This document shows, one piece after another, positions 17,553 through 26,553 of a DNA stretch of 64,000 bases. The stretch is from Streptomyces sp. NBC_00306 (GTDB lineage Bacteria; Actinomycetota; Actinomycetes; Streptomycetales; Streptomycetaceae). A program made the position numbers and the translations under genes. Each line of letters begins with the position of its first letter. Position 1 is the first letter of the stretch. The stretch lies in the NCBI RefSeq assembly GCF_036169555.1, contig NZ_CP108032.1:372001-436000 (forward strand). The letters are read 5' to 3'. Below the pieces are notes generated by a model. The model saw nothing but the letters and a program-made list of their open reading frames with translations. It searched no databases and had not been told where the DNA came from.

Positions 17553-17795
17553 AGAAGGTGCATACCGTGCGGGGCCACGCCTTCACGCACCGCGCGCTGA
17601 TCTCCTCCCCCGGCGACGGAGGCGCAACCGGCCACCGGCCCGCCCGAGCGCCGGCAATCGCCGTGCGGAACGGATGTCCCGGCGCGCGCTGGGCATGCCC
17701 CACATGAAGGACCGGGCCGAGCCGCAGCCGGAGGAATCGCCCTCCGCGCGCGATCATGGCCCGTAGGACACCGGTCGACATGGAGGAGTGGGCGA

Positions 17796-19436
17796 ATGCC
17801 GAACGAGCGCGCGGGACAGCCGGCGCGGCCGGAGGATCTCATCGACGTGGCCCGGCTGGTGACCGCCTACTACGCCCTGCATCCCGATCCGGCCGATCCG
17901 GCCCAGCGGGTCGCCTTCGGGACGTCGGGGCATCGCGGGTCCTCCCTCTCGACCGCGTTCAACGAGGACCACATCGCCGCGACGAGCCAGGCGATCTGCG
18001 AGTACCGGGCCCGGCAGGGCATCGACGGGCCGCTGTTCCTCGGCACGGACACCCACGCGCTGTCGGAACCTGCGCGGGTGACCGCGATCGAGGTCTTCGC
18101 GGCCAACGACGTGACGGTGCTCCTCGACACCGCGGACGGATACACCCCCACCCCGGCGGTGTCGCACGCGATTCTGGCGCACAACGCCGGACGCACCTCG
18201 AAGATCGCCGACGGTGTGGTGGTCACGCCCTCGCACAATCCCCCGGCGGACGGCGGCTTCAAGTACAACCCGCCCAATGGTGGTCCGGCCGGCTCCGAGG
18301 CGACCGGATGGATCCAGGAGCGCGCCAACGAGATCATCACGGGGGGCCTGAAGGACGTCCGCAGGATCCCCTACGCCCGGGCGCTGGCGGCTCCGACGAC
18401 GGGACGGTACGACTTCCTGGGGTCCTATGTGCGCGATCTTCCGTCGGTGGTCGACCTGGACGCCGTGCGCGCCGCGGGGGTGCACATCGGCGCCGACCCC
18501 CTGGGCGGCGCGTCGGTCGCCTACTGGGGCCGCATCGCCGAGGAGCACCGCCTCGATCTGACGGTCATCAACCCGCGGACGGATCCCACCTGGCGGTTCA
18601 TGACGCTGGACTGGGACGGCAAGATCCGGATGGACTGCTCGTCGCCCTACGCGATGGCGTCGCTGATCGAGGGACGCGACCGGTTCGGGATCGCGACGGG
18701 CAACGACGCCGATGCCGACCGGCACGGCATCGTCACCCCGGACGGTGGGCTGATGAACCCCAACCACTACCTGGCCACAGCGATCTCGTACCTCTACGCC
18801 AACCGCGAGCAGTGGCCGGCCGGCGCGGGCGTGGGCAAGACGCTGGTCTCGTCGAGCATGATCGACCGTGTGGCCGCCGAACTCGGCCGCGAACTGGTCG
18901 AGGTACCCGTCGGGTTCAAGTGGTTCGTCGACGGACTGGCCGACGGCAGCATCGGCTTCGGCGGCGAGGAGTCCGCGGGCGCTTCCTTCCTGCGCCGCGA
19001 CGGCTCGGTGTGGACCACCGACAAGGACGGCATCATCCTGGCGCTGCTGGCGTCCGAGATCCTTGCCGTGACGGGGCGTACGCCGAGCGAGCACTACGCC
19101 GCGATGACGGAGCGGTTCGGTGAACCGGCCTACGCACGGGTCGACGCGCCCGCGACCCGGGAGGAGAAGGCGGTGCTCGGCCGGCTCTCGCCCGAGCAGG
19201 TGACCGCCGACTCGCTCGCCGGCGAGCAGATCACCGCCGTGCTGACCGAGGCGCCCGGGAACGGCGCGCCGATCGGCGGCATCAAGGTGACCACGGAGAA
19301 CGCCTGGTTCGCCGCCCGCCCTTCGGGCACGGAGGACGTCTACAAGGTGTACGCCGAGTCGTTCCTCGGCCCGGACCACCTCGCCCGTGTCCAGGAGGAG
19401 GCCCGTTCGGTGGTGTCCGCGGCTCTGAACAGCTGA
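17796..19436 (+). CDS. pgm: Phosphoglucomutase (alpha-D-glucose phosphate-specific)
   Basis: 546-residue enzyme interconverting glucose 1-phosphate and glucose 6-phosphate, central to glycogen, trehalose and wall-sugar metabolism. The substrate site [10 protein letters not shown] is near the N-terminus, the phosphoserine loop [13 protein letters not shown] places the active serine at about residue 146, the metal loop reads [10 protein letters not shown], and the sugar-binding loop GEESAGASF is present. The C-terminal phosphate-binding loop is [10 protein letters not shown]. Length and motifs match bacterial Pgm. The gene is monocistronic and followed by a hairpin. Confidence 0.96.
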   Translation: MPNERAGQPARPEDLIDVARLVTAYYALHPDPADPAQRVAFGTSGHRGSSLSTAFNEDHIAATSQAICEYRARQGIDGPLFLGTDTHALSEPARVTAIEVFAANDVTVLLDTADGYTPTPAVSHAILAHNAGRTSKIADGVVVTPSHNPPADGGFKYNPPNGGPAGSEATGWIQERANEIITGGLKDVRRIPYARALAAPTTGRYDFLGSYVRDLPSVVDLDAVRAAGVHIGADPLGGASVAYWGRIAEEHRLDLTVINPRTDPTWRFMTLDWDGKIRMDCSSPYAMASLIEGRDRFGIATGNDADADRHGIVTPDGGLMNPNHYLATAISYLYANREQWPAGAGVGKTLVSSSMIDRVAAELGRELVEVPVGFKWFVDGLADGSIGFGGEESAGASFLRRDGSVWTTDKDGIILALLASEILAVTGRTPSEHYAAMTERFGEPAYARVDAPATREEKAVLGRLSPEQVTADSLAGEQITAVLTEAPGNGAPIGGIKVTTENAWFAARPSGTEDVYKVYAESFLGPDHLARVQEEARSVVSAALNS

Positions 19437-19772
19437 TGTCCCTGCGGGGTCAGCCGCGTCCCTGCGGCTGATCCCCCGGGTCGATCCCCTCCGGCGCTCC
19501 GACGAGTCTGCTGCAAGCGCCGTCCCTCCACTTCGGCGGTCGGCGCCGCCTGCGATGGTCCGCCATGCCGGCAGAGCCCGGACCGGCGCCCGGCCGAGGA
19601 CGCCAAGACCGGTGATTACACCGATGCCGCACGGGTGGAGACGCCGTGACAGTGGCACCGCCAGCGAATACGGCGATGCCACGCGGACCCACCGGCAGCC
19701 GCACCCGGCCCGGCGCCGGGTCCCGGAGAGGTCCGCCTGAGCGGTCGCCACGACCGAGAGGACGACTCCGTC
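19437..19772. other. Intergenic region between pgm and the cutinase gene
   Basis: 336 bases without a supported gene. It begins with the pgm terminator hairpin. The middle is somewhat less GC-rich and has a small dyad CGGTGATTACACCG (19610-19623) that could be an operator for the cutinase gene. No clear -35/-10 pair was identified. Confidence 0.4.
19446..19476. terminator. Hairpin terminator after pgm
   Basis: Inverted repeat GGGGTCAGCCGC / GCGGCTGATCCCC with a 6-base loop and one bulged base, starting 10 bases after the pgm stop. There is no U-tract, as is usual in Streptomyces. Confidence 0.7.
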
Positions 19773-20723
19773 GTGCAGCAGAGCAACCGCGCCACCCCCC
19801 ACCCGCACCTCGGCCGCGCCCCGTCCGGGGCTCCCCACCAGGACGGCAGGCCCCGCTCCCGTCGGTGGACGGCCGCCCTGGCGGCCCTGGTCGCCGTAGG
19901 ACTCGGCACCGCCCTGACCCCGGGCGCGCAGGCCGCCGACAATCCCTACGAACGCGGTCCCGCCCCCACCACCGCGAGCATCGAGGCATCGCGCGGGTCG
20001 TACGCCGTGTCGCAGACCACCGTGTCGTCGCTGAGCGTCAGCGGATTCGGCGGCGGCACCATCTACTACCCGACGTCCACCGCCGACGGGACGTTCGGCG
20101 CCATCGCCATCTCCCCCGGCTACACCGCAAGCCAGTCGTCCATCGCCTGGCTGGGCCCGCGCCTGGCCTCCCAGGGCTTCGTCGTCTTCACCATCGACAC
20201 CCTGACGACCCTCGACCAGCCCGACAGCCGCGGCCGGCAACTCCTCGCGGCCCTCGACCACCTGACCCAGCGCAGCACCGTCCGCACCCGGATCGACAGC
20301 AGCAGACTCGGTGTCATGGGCCACTCGATGGGCGGCGGCGGCACGCTGGAGGCGGCCAAGAGCCGCCCGTCGCTTCAGGCCGCGATACCGCTCACCGGCT
20401 GGAACCTCGACAAGTCCTGGCCCGAGCTCAGGACGCCCACGCTCGTCGTGGGGGCGGACGGCGACACGATCGCACCGGTCTCCTCGCACTCCGAGCCGTT
20501 CTACACGTCCCTGCCGTCCTCGCTCGACAAGGCGTATCTGGAGCTGAACAACGCCTCCCACTTCACGCCGAACTCGTCCAACACGACGATCGCGAAGTAC
20601 AGCATTTCGTGGCTCAAGCGCTTCATCGACAATGACACCCGCTTCGAGCAGTTCCTCTGCCCGCTCCCCCGTCCGAGCCTGACCATCGAGGAGTACCGCG
20701 GCAACTGCCCGCACACCTCCTGA
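19773..20723 (+). CDS. Secreted polyester hydrolase / cutinase (PETase-like, dienelactone hydrolase fold)
   Basis: Secreted alpha/beta hydrolase of 316 residues. The signal peptide has a basic segment (RPRSRRW), a hydrophobic core and a likely cleavage after AQA at about residue 54. The mature protein starts with NPYERGP and follows the pattern of actinobacterial cutinases such as TfCut2 and [36 protein letters not shown] and [10 protein letters not shown]. Catalytic residues read from these motifs are S185, D231 and H263. The oxyanion hole uses Y117 and M186, and the substrate-clamp tryptophan is W210. Two cysteines near the C-terminus probably form the conserved disulfide. It should hydrolyse cutin and aliphatic polyesters, possibly PET. 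GTG start, monocistronic. Confidence 0.93.
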   Translation: MQQSNRATPHPHLGRAPSGAPHQDGRPRSRRWTAALAALVAVGLGTALTPGAQAADNPYERGPAPTTASIEASRGSYAVSQTTVSSLSVSGFGGGTIYYPTSTADGTFGAIAISPGYTASQSSIAWLGPRLASQGFVVFTIDTLTTLDQPDSRGRQLLAALDHLTQRSTVRTRIDSSRLGVMGHSMGGGGTLEAAKSRPSLQAAIPLTGWNLDKSWPELRTPTLVVGADGDTIAPVSSHSEPFYTSLPSSLDKAYLELNNASHFTPNSSNTTIAKYSISWLKRFIDNDTRFEQFLCPLPRPSLTIEEYRGNCPHTS

Positions 20724-20732
20724 CGGACACCA

Positions 20733-20765
20733 CCGGTGGCGGCCGCGTCCCTCGGCCGCCACCGG
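20733..20765. terminator. Hairpin terminator after the cutinase gene
   Basis: Perfect 13-bp inverted repeat CCGGTGGCGGCCG / CGGCCGCCACCGG with a 7-base loop, beginning 9 bases after the cutinase stop. Confidence 0.85.
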
Positions 20766-20936
20766 CCTGTGCCGCCGCACAGCCGTGGCGCGACATCCTT
20801 GGGAGCCGCCCCACGGATGGAGCCGGCCGATGCCGTCCCGGCGTACCGTTCTTGCAGCTCAGAGGGCCGAAGCGGGAGCGAGTGGCCCGCGGACTCACGG
20901 TTTCCGCCCTGGGTGACACGGCCGTAACGTGACGGT

Positions 20937-23900
20937 GTGACCGGAAGGACGCCCGCACGACACTCTCTGCGGCTCTACGGCCGCACCACCGAACTGGCGG
21001 CCCTGGCCGCCCTGGCGGACCGGGTCCGGTCCGGGCGAGGCGCGGCGCTGGTGCTTGCCGCGGAGCCGGGTCTCGGGCGAACCGCCCTGTTGGAGCGGGC
21101 CGTTCGCGACACCGATGCCGGGACGGTACTGCAGGTCCGGGCGGCGCGGGCCGAGCGCGACCTCTCGTACAGCGGGGTGAATTCGCTCCTGGCCGGCGCT
21201 CCCCCGCAGCTCGACCCACCGGGCGAGGTACCGCCCGCGTGCACCTCGCCCACCGGGCTCCTCGATGCCCTGCGGCGCGGCGATGCCCGTGAACCCCTCC
21301 TCGTCTGCGTCGACGACGCACATCTGTGGGACGCCGCATCGCGCGCGGCTCTGGGATACGCCGCCCGGCGCGCCGGTTCGCTGCCGGCCGTCGGGCTGCT
21401 GATGTCGGTGGCCGCACACCGGGCGGACGCCGCGGACTTCGCGGGTCTCCCGGTCGTTCGCCTCGGTCCTCTGGCGGAGGAGGCCGCGGCGACCCTGGTG
21501 GACGAGCTGGCGGAGGAACTGACCGGTGGCCCTGCCGACCCGGACGTACGGGCGTCGGTGCTGCACGAGGCGATGGGCAATCCGGCCCTGCTCTTCGCCG
21601 TCGTCCGGCGGCTGTCCGCGGCTCAGCTCGCGGGGCACGCCCCATTACCGAGGCCGCTCGCCGACGGCGCCGCGCTGGTGCATGTCGTCGGCAGCAGACT
21701 GGATGAACTGCCCTTAGCAACAAGGCAGTTGCTTCTTCTGGTCGCCGCCGCGCAGGAGCAGGATCCGGACGGTGCCGGGGCGGACGCGACACTGCTGATG
21801 CGAGCGGCCCGGGCCGCGGGCCTCGACCCCGCTGCCCTGGATGCCGCCGAGGCAGCCGGGGTGACACGCAGCGCCGGGAATCGGATCCGGTTCGACGACC
21901 CGCTGCTGCTTCGTGCCGTGCTCAGCGGTGCGGCCCTCTCCCGGCGCCGTGCCGCGCATCGCCTGCTGGCGGCCGTGCTCGGCGGCGAACGCCACCGGCT
22001 GCCGCGCCTGCTGCACCGCGCCCTGGCCGCCGACGGTCCCGACCCCGCTCTCGCCGCCTGTCTCGCGGCCGCCGCCGACTCCCCCGATGTACGGGCGACG
22101 CCCCTCGAACGGTCCGTCGCCTTCGGCCGCGCGGCCCGCCTCACGCCTCCCGGCAGTGCCCGCACGTCCCGGCTGACCGCCGCCGCCGAGCATGCGTGGT
22201 TCGCCGGAGACCCGGGCAGAGCCCGCGATCTGCTCGCGGCGGGGCGGCAGGAGTCGGCGCACGACGCCGTGCGGGGCTGCGCCGAACTGGTGCGCGGCAC
22301 CCTGGCATTGCACGACGGGCCGGTGGGGGACGCGTACGAGATCCTGATGCTGGCCGCCGCGCTGCTCGGCCCGTACGACCAGGAGCGCATGCTGACGGCG
22401 AGGCTCGGCGCGACCGAGGCGGCGTGGTCGGCGGGTGACGTTCCGGCCTGCCTCGTCGCGCTGGGCGGCGCCCCTCGAACGGCGCCCGCGCCCGGCGAGG
22501 AGAGCCCCACCGGAGAGCGTGCGCACCCCGAACTGCCGGCACGGTGGCGGAACGTCCGGCAGTCTGCGGAGACCGTCCCGGACACCGCGGGCCCGGACGG
22601 TCTCGGGGCGAACCCGTCGCCGCTGTCCCGGACGTCCTCGGCCGACTCCCGCGCGGCCGCCGGCTCCTCGCCGACGGAGTTCCGCACGCCGGCAGCCTGG
22701 GCGCCCGGTGACCGTGCCGAAAGGCCCGGCGGCGACGGCGACCTGTTCCAGGACTACCGGGCGGGCATGCTGCACGCGCTCGGCGCACGCCTCGACGAGG
22801 CGCGGCGGCCGCTGCGGCGCGTACTCGACCGGGCCGCCACCGATCACGACCCGGCGCGGCTCGTACGGGCCGGTGTCGCGGCCCTCGTCCTCGGGAACAT
22901 CGCCGCCGCGTGCCATGTCAACGCCCGTGCGCTGGCGGCAGCGCGGGCACGCAACCTCGTACCCCTCGTCCCGCAGATCCTCGAACACCTCGCCTACGCC
23001 GAGCTGCGGGCCGGACGGCACGCCCGCGCACGGGCCCACGCCGAGGAGGGGCTGCGCGCCGCCCACCGCACCGGCCGGCGCAACTCGGTCGCCCATCACC
23101 ACGCCATCCTGGCTCTGGCCGCATCGGTCGAGGGGGACGGCGAAGCGGTCGCCGCGCATGCCGAAGCCGCCTTGGCCATCGCAGGCCCGCACGGACTCGC
23201 CCAGGCCGCCACGCTCGCCGAATGGGCTCGCGCACGGGCCGATCTGGGACGTGGCAGGGCCGCCGACGCCGCCGCCCGGCTGGGTCCGCTGGTGCGGCCG
23301 GGCCACCGGCGCGGCCACTTCGCCGTACGCATGCTCGCGGTGCCCTGCTACGTCGAGGCCGCCGTGCTCGCCGGGGAGCCGGAGGACACCGCCACGGCGG
23401 TCGAGGAGTTCGCCGTGTGGGCGGCCCAGGGAGCGGATCCGCAGGCACCCGCCCAACTCTCGCGCTGCCGCGCCCTGCTGGCTTCCGCCCAGGAGACCGA
23501 GGCGCTGTACGACCACGCCCTGGTCCGGCACGAACTGGCGGGCGGCGACTTCGAGCGGGCCCGCACCCTGCTGCTGTACGGGAAGTGGCTGCGGCGACGG
23601 CGACGGCTGCGGGAGGCCAGGGGCCGGCTCAGGGACGCGCTGTTCGCCTTCGAACGCTCCGGTGCCCTGGTCTGGGCCGAGCAGACGCGGGCGGAGCTGC
23701 GGGCGACCGGCGGCGCGGGCCCGCGGGAACAGCAGCCCGGTCCCCTGGCGTGTCTGACACCGCAGCAGCTGCGGATCGCCCGGTGCGTCGCGGACGGCGC
23801 GACCAACCGTGAGGTGGCTCTCCAGCTCTCCGTCAGCCCGCGCACGGTGGACCACCATCTGCGCAATGTCTTCGCTCTTCTCGGGGTCCGATCCCGTGTC

Positions 23901-23951
23901 GAGCTGTCCCGTCTCGTGGACCAGGCGGAAAAGAATCGTCCGGACCCCTAG
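20937..23951 (+). CDS. Large LuxR-family (LAL-type) transcriptional regulator
   Basis: Protein of 1004 residues. The N-terminal AAA-type ATPase region has a degenerate Walker A (AEPGLGRTALL, arginine in place of the lysine) and a Walker B LLVCVDDAHLWD. A long alpha-helical, TPR-like middle follows. The C-terminal LuxR helix-turn-helix is clear (LTPQQLRIARCVADGATNRE through SPRTVDHHLRNVF). Such LAL proteins are usually pathway activators. The Walker A change may mean ATP binding without turnover. Residues about 515-600 are low complexity and poorly conserved in style. The start is a GTG with no strong ribosome site. It precedes the PucR-type regulator gene; its targets are unknown. Confidence 0.88.
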   Translation: MTGRTPARHSLRLYGRTTELAALAALADRVRSGRGAALVLAAEPGLGRTALLERAVRDTDAGTVLQVRAARAERDLSYSGVNSLLAGAPPQLDPPGEVPPACTSPTGLLDALRRGDAREPLLVCVDDAHLWDAASRAALGYAARRAGSLPAVGLLMSVAAHRADAADFAGLPVVRLGPLAEEAAATLVDELAEELTGGPADPDVRASVLHEAMGNPALLFAVVRRLSAAQLAGHAPLPRPLADGAALVHVVGSRLDELPLATRQLLLLVAAAQEQDPDGAGADATLLMRAARAAGLDPAALDAAEAAGVTRSAGNRIRFDDPLLLRAVLSGAALSRRRAAHRLLAAVLGGERHRLPRLLHRALAADGPDPALAACLAAAADSPDVRATPLERSVAFGRAARLTPPGSARTSRLTAAAEHAWFAGDPGRARDLLAAGRQESAHDAVRGCAELVRGTLALHDGPVGDAYEILMLAAALLGPYDQERMLTARLGATEAAWSAGDVPACLVALGGAPRTAPAPGEESPTGERAHPELPARWRNVRQSAETVPDTAGPDGLGANPSPLSRTSSADSRAAAGSSPTEFRTPAAWAPGDRAERPGGDGDLFQDYRAGMLHALGARLDEARRPLRRVLDRAATDHDPARLVRAGVAALVLGNIAAACHVNARALAAARARNLVPLVPQILEHLAYAELRAGRHARARAHAEEGLRAAHRTGRRNSVAHHHAILALAASVEGDGEAVAAHAEAALAIAGPHGLAQAATLAEWARARADLGRGRAADAAARLGPLVRPGHRRGHFAVRMLAVPCYVEAAVLAGEPEDTATAVEEFAVWAAQGADPQAPAQLSRCRALLASAQETEALYDHALVRHELAGGDFERARTLLLYGKWLRRRRRLREARGRLRDALFAFERSGALVWAEQTRAELRATGGAGPREQQPGPLACLTPQQLRIARCVADGATNREVALQLSVSPRTVDHHLRNVFALLGVRSRVELSRLVDQAEKNRPDP

Positions 23952-24056
23952 GGACCGACCGGACGGTATGCCATTCTTCGGACTCAACGAACGTCCCGGC
24001 CACGGAGCGGTTCCGCTGCGTGTGCCGGACGGAGTCGACCTTGGCGGAGGGCCGCG

Positions 24057-25325
24057 ATGCAGCACATCGTACGAACCCGGATCCAGGTACCCACGGCAGT
24101 TCCGGCCACGGCCGCGCGAGGCACGGTCCGGGTCCGATCGCAGGTCGACAAGGAGGCACGCGACGTGCTCCACCGCGCCGCCCGGGTGCTGCTGGACGGC
24201 CTGCCGGAACTCACCGACCAGCTGCTGGCCGCGCTGCGGGAGCAGGAGCCCGCCTACCGGGCGGCGATCGAGGCGGACGCCGCCGATGTGTGGCAGGAGA
24301 CCCACCGGTCGCTGCGGCACAGTGTCCATTCGCTGCTCGATCCGCGGGAGAACCGGGAGGCGGCCCACCGCTGCTCCCGGAAGATCGGCGCGGCCCGCGC
24401 CGAACAGGGCCTGCCCCTGGACGCGTTGCTGCACGCCTTCCGGCTCGGCGGCGGCATGGTCTGGCAGGGGCTCGTCGACGAGACGACCCGTCACTGTCCC
24501 GAGGACGTCCGGCTGCTCGTGCATGTGGCGGCCGACGTCTGGAACTTCGTCGACGAGCACTGCGCCCTGGTCGCCGAGGCCTACCGGCAGGTGGAGCGCC
24601 GGCTGACCTGGCGGCGCGAGAACCGGTTGCGGGTGATGACAGCGGCGCTGCTCGACGGCACCACCCGCATCGGCGACCTGCCGGAGGTGGCCGATGCCCT
24701 CGGCCTCCCGGAGGACGGCAGGTACGCGGTCGTCCTGATCGACGGCGGGCAGAGCTCCGCCTACGCGGGGGCGCGGCCGGCGGCCCGGGCTCCCGGCAGT
24801 CGGACGGTGTGGCACACCGGCGCCGACGCGGAGCACGGGATCGTGCTGATCGGCGACGGCGGTCTCGCGCGGCTGACCGAGGACATGACCGGTCCGCCCG
24901 GCGCCCGCATCGGTATCAGTTCGGCCGTCGACGGCCTGGCCGCCGTCGGTGACGCCCGTCGTCTCGCTCAGACAGCGTTGCGCGCCTGTCCCGAGAGCGG
25001 CGGCACCGTACTGCTCGACGAACATCTGCCGGCCGCTCTCGTCGTCTCGAGCCCGGCGCTCGGCACGGCGCTCGCCGACCGAGTCCTCGGTCCCCTGCTG
25101 CGGCTCGACCCGTCCGACCGCGACCTGCTGCTGGACACACTCGCCGTCTGGCTCGACTGCGAAGGATCGGCCCAGCGCGCGGGCGCCCGGCTCTACTGCC
25201 ACCGCAACACCGTGCTCAACCGGCTGCGCCGCTGCGAGCAGCTCACCGGACGGTCCCTCACCCGCCCTGCCGACGTCGTCGAGTTCACGCTGGCCCTCAC
25301 GGCGCGGCGCCTGCTGCGCGACTGA
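24057..25325 (+). CDS. PucR/CdaR-type helix-turn-helix regulator
   Basis: Regulator of 422 residues. The C-terminal 65 residues hold the PucR-type HTH: WLDCEGSAQRAGARLYCHRN followed by TVLNRLRRCEQLTGRSL. A helical N-terminal domain (about residues 30-190) resembles the RsbR-type N-terminal region common in Streptomyces members, and a GGDEF-like CdaR middle domain follows. Such proteins often control purine, amino-acid or secondary metabolism. It follows the LAL gene after 105 bases in the same direction; a common transcript is possible. No ligand can be named. Confidence 0.85.
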   Translation: MQHIVRTRIQVPTAVPATAARGTVRVRSQVDKEARDVLHRAARVLLDGLPELTDQLLAALREQEPAYRAAIEADAADVWQETHRSLRHSVHSLLDPRENREAAHRCSRKIGAARAEQGLPLDALLHAFRLGGGMVWQGLVDETTRHCPEDVRLLVHVAADVWNFVDEHCALVAEAYRQVERRLTWRRENRLRVMTAALLDGTTRIGDLPEVADALGLPEDGRYAVVLIDGGQSSAYAGARPAARAPGSRTVWHTGADAEHGIVLIGDGGLARLTEDMTGPPGARIGISSAVDGLAAVGDARRLAQTALRACPESGGTVLLDEHLPAALVVSSPALGTALADRVLGPLLRLDPSDRDLLLDTLAVWLDCEGSAQRAGARLYCHRNTVLNRLRRCEQLTGRSLTRPADVVEFTLALTARRLLRD

Positions 25326-25604
25326 GGACAGGCAGGGTCGGGGGGCGGGACCGCTGAAGGGCGCCGAAAAGGAGGCAGCGCCCCATAGGGCGTCACGAAC
25401 GGCGAAACATGCCCTCGGCGTGGCGTGCCGCCCACCGGGTGAACATCGGGCCCACTCCACTCGAAGGGGTCAAGAAGCGGCTCCCGAACCGATCTCTCCA
25501 GTGGTGGGAATGCCGCATTCGTCTGACGGTAGATCATGTCGCCACTGCGGACCCCTGAGCGGACGATGTGTCAGCCTACGTAGTAGCGGCGGAAGGACCC
25601 TCTC

Positions 25605-26378
25605 ATGCGCTCTGCCCGCATTCTGCTCGCCTCGGCCGCTGTCACGGCGGCCCTCTCGATCTCGGCGCCGTCCGCGTACGCCATGACGTTCGGCGACGAC
25701 TGGGAGAAGGACAAGGGCTCCTCCTCGAGCAGCGACCACCACGACGACTCGTCCAAGCACGACGACGAGGACTCGGGCAAGCACGACAAGCCGAAGGGCG
25801 GCGTCCACACCGGCGGCGGCGCGCTCGCCACGGTGTCGAACGACGACTGGGAGAAGGACAAGGACAAGGACAAGGACAAGGACAAGGACTACGACTCCTC
25901 CTCCAAGCACGACGACGACGACTCCGGCAAGCACGACAAGCCGAAGGGCGGCGTCCACACCGGCGGCGGCGCGCTCGCCACGGTGTCGAACGACGACTGG
26001 GAGAAGGACAAGGACAAGGACAAGGACAAGGACAAGGACTACGACTCCTCCTCCAAGCACGACGACGACGACTCCGGCAAGCACGACAAGCCGAAGGGCG
26101 GCGTCCACACCGGCGGCGGCGCGCTCGCCACGGTGTCGAACGACGACTGGGAGAAGGACAAGGACAAGGGCGAGGAGAAGGACAGCGGCTACAGCAAGAG
26201 CGACGAGGACAAGTCGTGGAAGCACGACAAGCCGCAGGGTGGCGTGCACACCGGCGGTGGCGGCCTCGCGGTCTCCGGCAGTGGCGCGGCCGCGGGCACG
26301 GTTCTGCTCCTCGGTGGTCTCGGTGCCGGCGCGTACATGCTGCGTCGCCGTGGCTCGATCGGCGCCAACGCCGCCTGA
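25605..26378 (+). CDS. Repetitive secreted surface protein with C-terminal membrane anchor
   Basis: 257-residue exported protein. The signal peptide ends near residue 26 (SAPSAYA). The body consists of about four 50-residue units of the kind DDWEKDKDKDKDKDKD, then SSKHDDDDSGKHDKPK and GGVHTGGGALATVSN, extremely rich in Asp, Lys, Ser and His and predicted disordered. The end has a hydrophobic span (GTVLLLGGLGAGAYML) and a basic tail RRRGS, the shape of a cell-wall sorting signal. There is no LPxTG; instead VHTGGGGLA stands where the sorting motif would be, and a related motif recurs in every unit. A class F sortase gene follows directly, so this is a likely substrate (inference). Function otherwise unknown; metal or polyanion binding is possible. 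Confidence 0.85.
   Translation: MRSARILLASAAVTAALSISAPSAYAMTFGDDWEKDKGSSSSSDHHDDSSKHDDEDSGKHDKPKGGVHTGGGALATVSNDDWEKDKDKDKDKDKDYDSSSKHDDDDSGKHDKPKGGVHTGGGALATVSNDDWEKDKDKDKDKDKDYDSSSKHDDDDSGKHDKPKGGVHTGGGALATVSNDDWEKDKDKGEEKDSGYSKSDEDKSWKHDKPQGGVHTGGGGLAVSGSGAAAGTVLLLGGLGAGAYMLRRRGSIGANAA
25801..26169. repeat. Perfect 150-bp tandem repeat inside the surface protein gene
   Basis: The 150-base units 25801-25950 and 25951-26100 are identical base for base, and the first 69 bases of a third unit (26101-26169) are also identical. More divergent copies lie on both sides. Each unit also contains an internal hexamer run (AAGGAC)n encoding Lys-Asp. Perfect identity implies recent duplication or ongoing slippage, so copy number is likely to vary between strains. 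Confidence 0.95.
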
Positions 26379-26403
26379 TGGTATGACTCGCACGTGAAGT
26401 AGC

Positions 26404-26443
26404 GCGCTGCCGTGGCCGGCTGGAAAGGCGGCCACGGCAGCGC
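26404..26443. terminator. Hairpin terminator after the surface protein gene
   Basis: Perfect 15-bp inverted repeat GCGCTGCCGTGGCCG / CGGCCACGGCAGCGC with a 10-base loop, 25 bases after the stop codon. It separates the surface protein from the sortase gene, so the two may be expressed independently or by partial read-through. Confidence 0.85.
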
Positions 26444-26553
26444 CGTATCCCGTTTCACCGTCACCTCTCTCGTACCACCGTCTCCCGCATCACCCGTTCG
26501 TCTCCGTATCAGTGCGTTCAGAACGTCCGCCGCACAAGGAAAGGCGCTCCGTC

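Noticed and set aside
17754..20780. A 1008-codon open frame on the minus strand across pgm and the cutinase gene
   Set aside because: It is antisense to two clear genes, has no ribosome site or recognisable motif, and its Arg/Gly/Val composition is that of a shadow frame in high-GC DNA.
21714..25460. A 1248-codon minus-strand open frame across the LuxR and PucR-type genes
   Set aside because: Shadow of two well-supported plus-strand genes; no domain and no start signal.
25801..26169. Possible CRISPR array
   Set aside because: Units are 150 bp, contiguous and in frame with a protein; no spacers.
25470..26435. Minus-strand frame with long valine/leucine repeats that looks like a membrane protein
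   Set aside because: It is the complement of the Asp/Lys-rich repeat gene; GAC/AAG repeats read backwards give Val/Leu runs. The plus-strand frame has a signal peptide, ribosome site and terminator.
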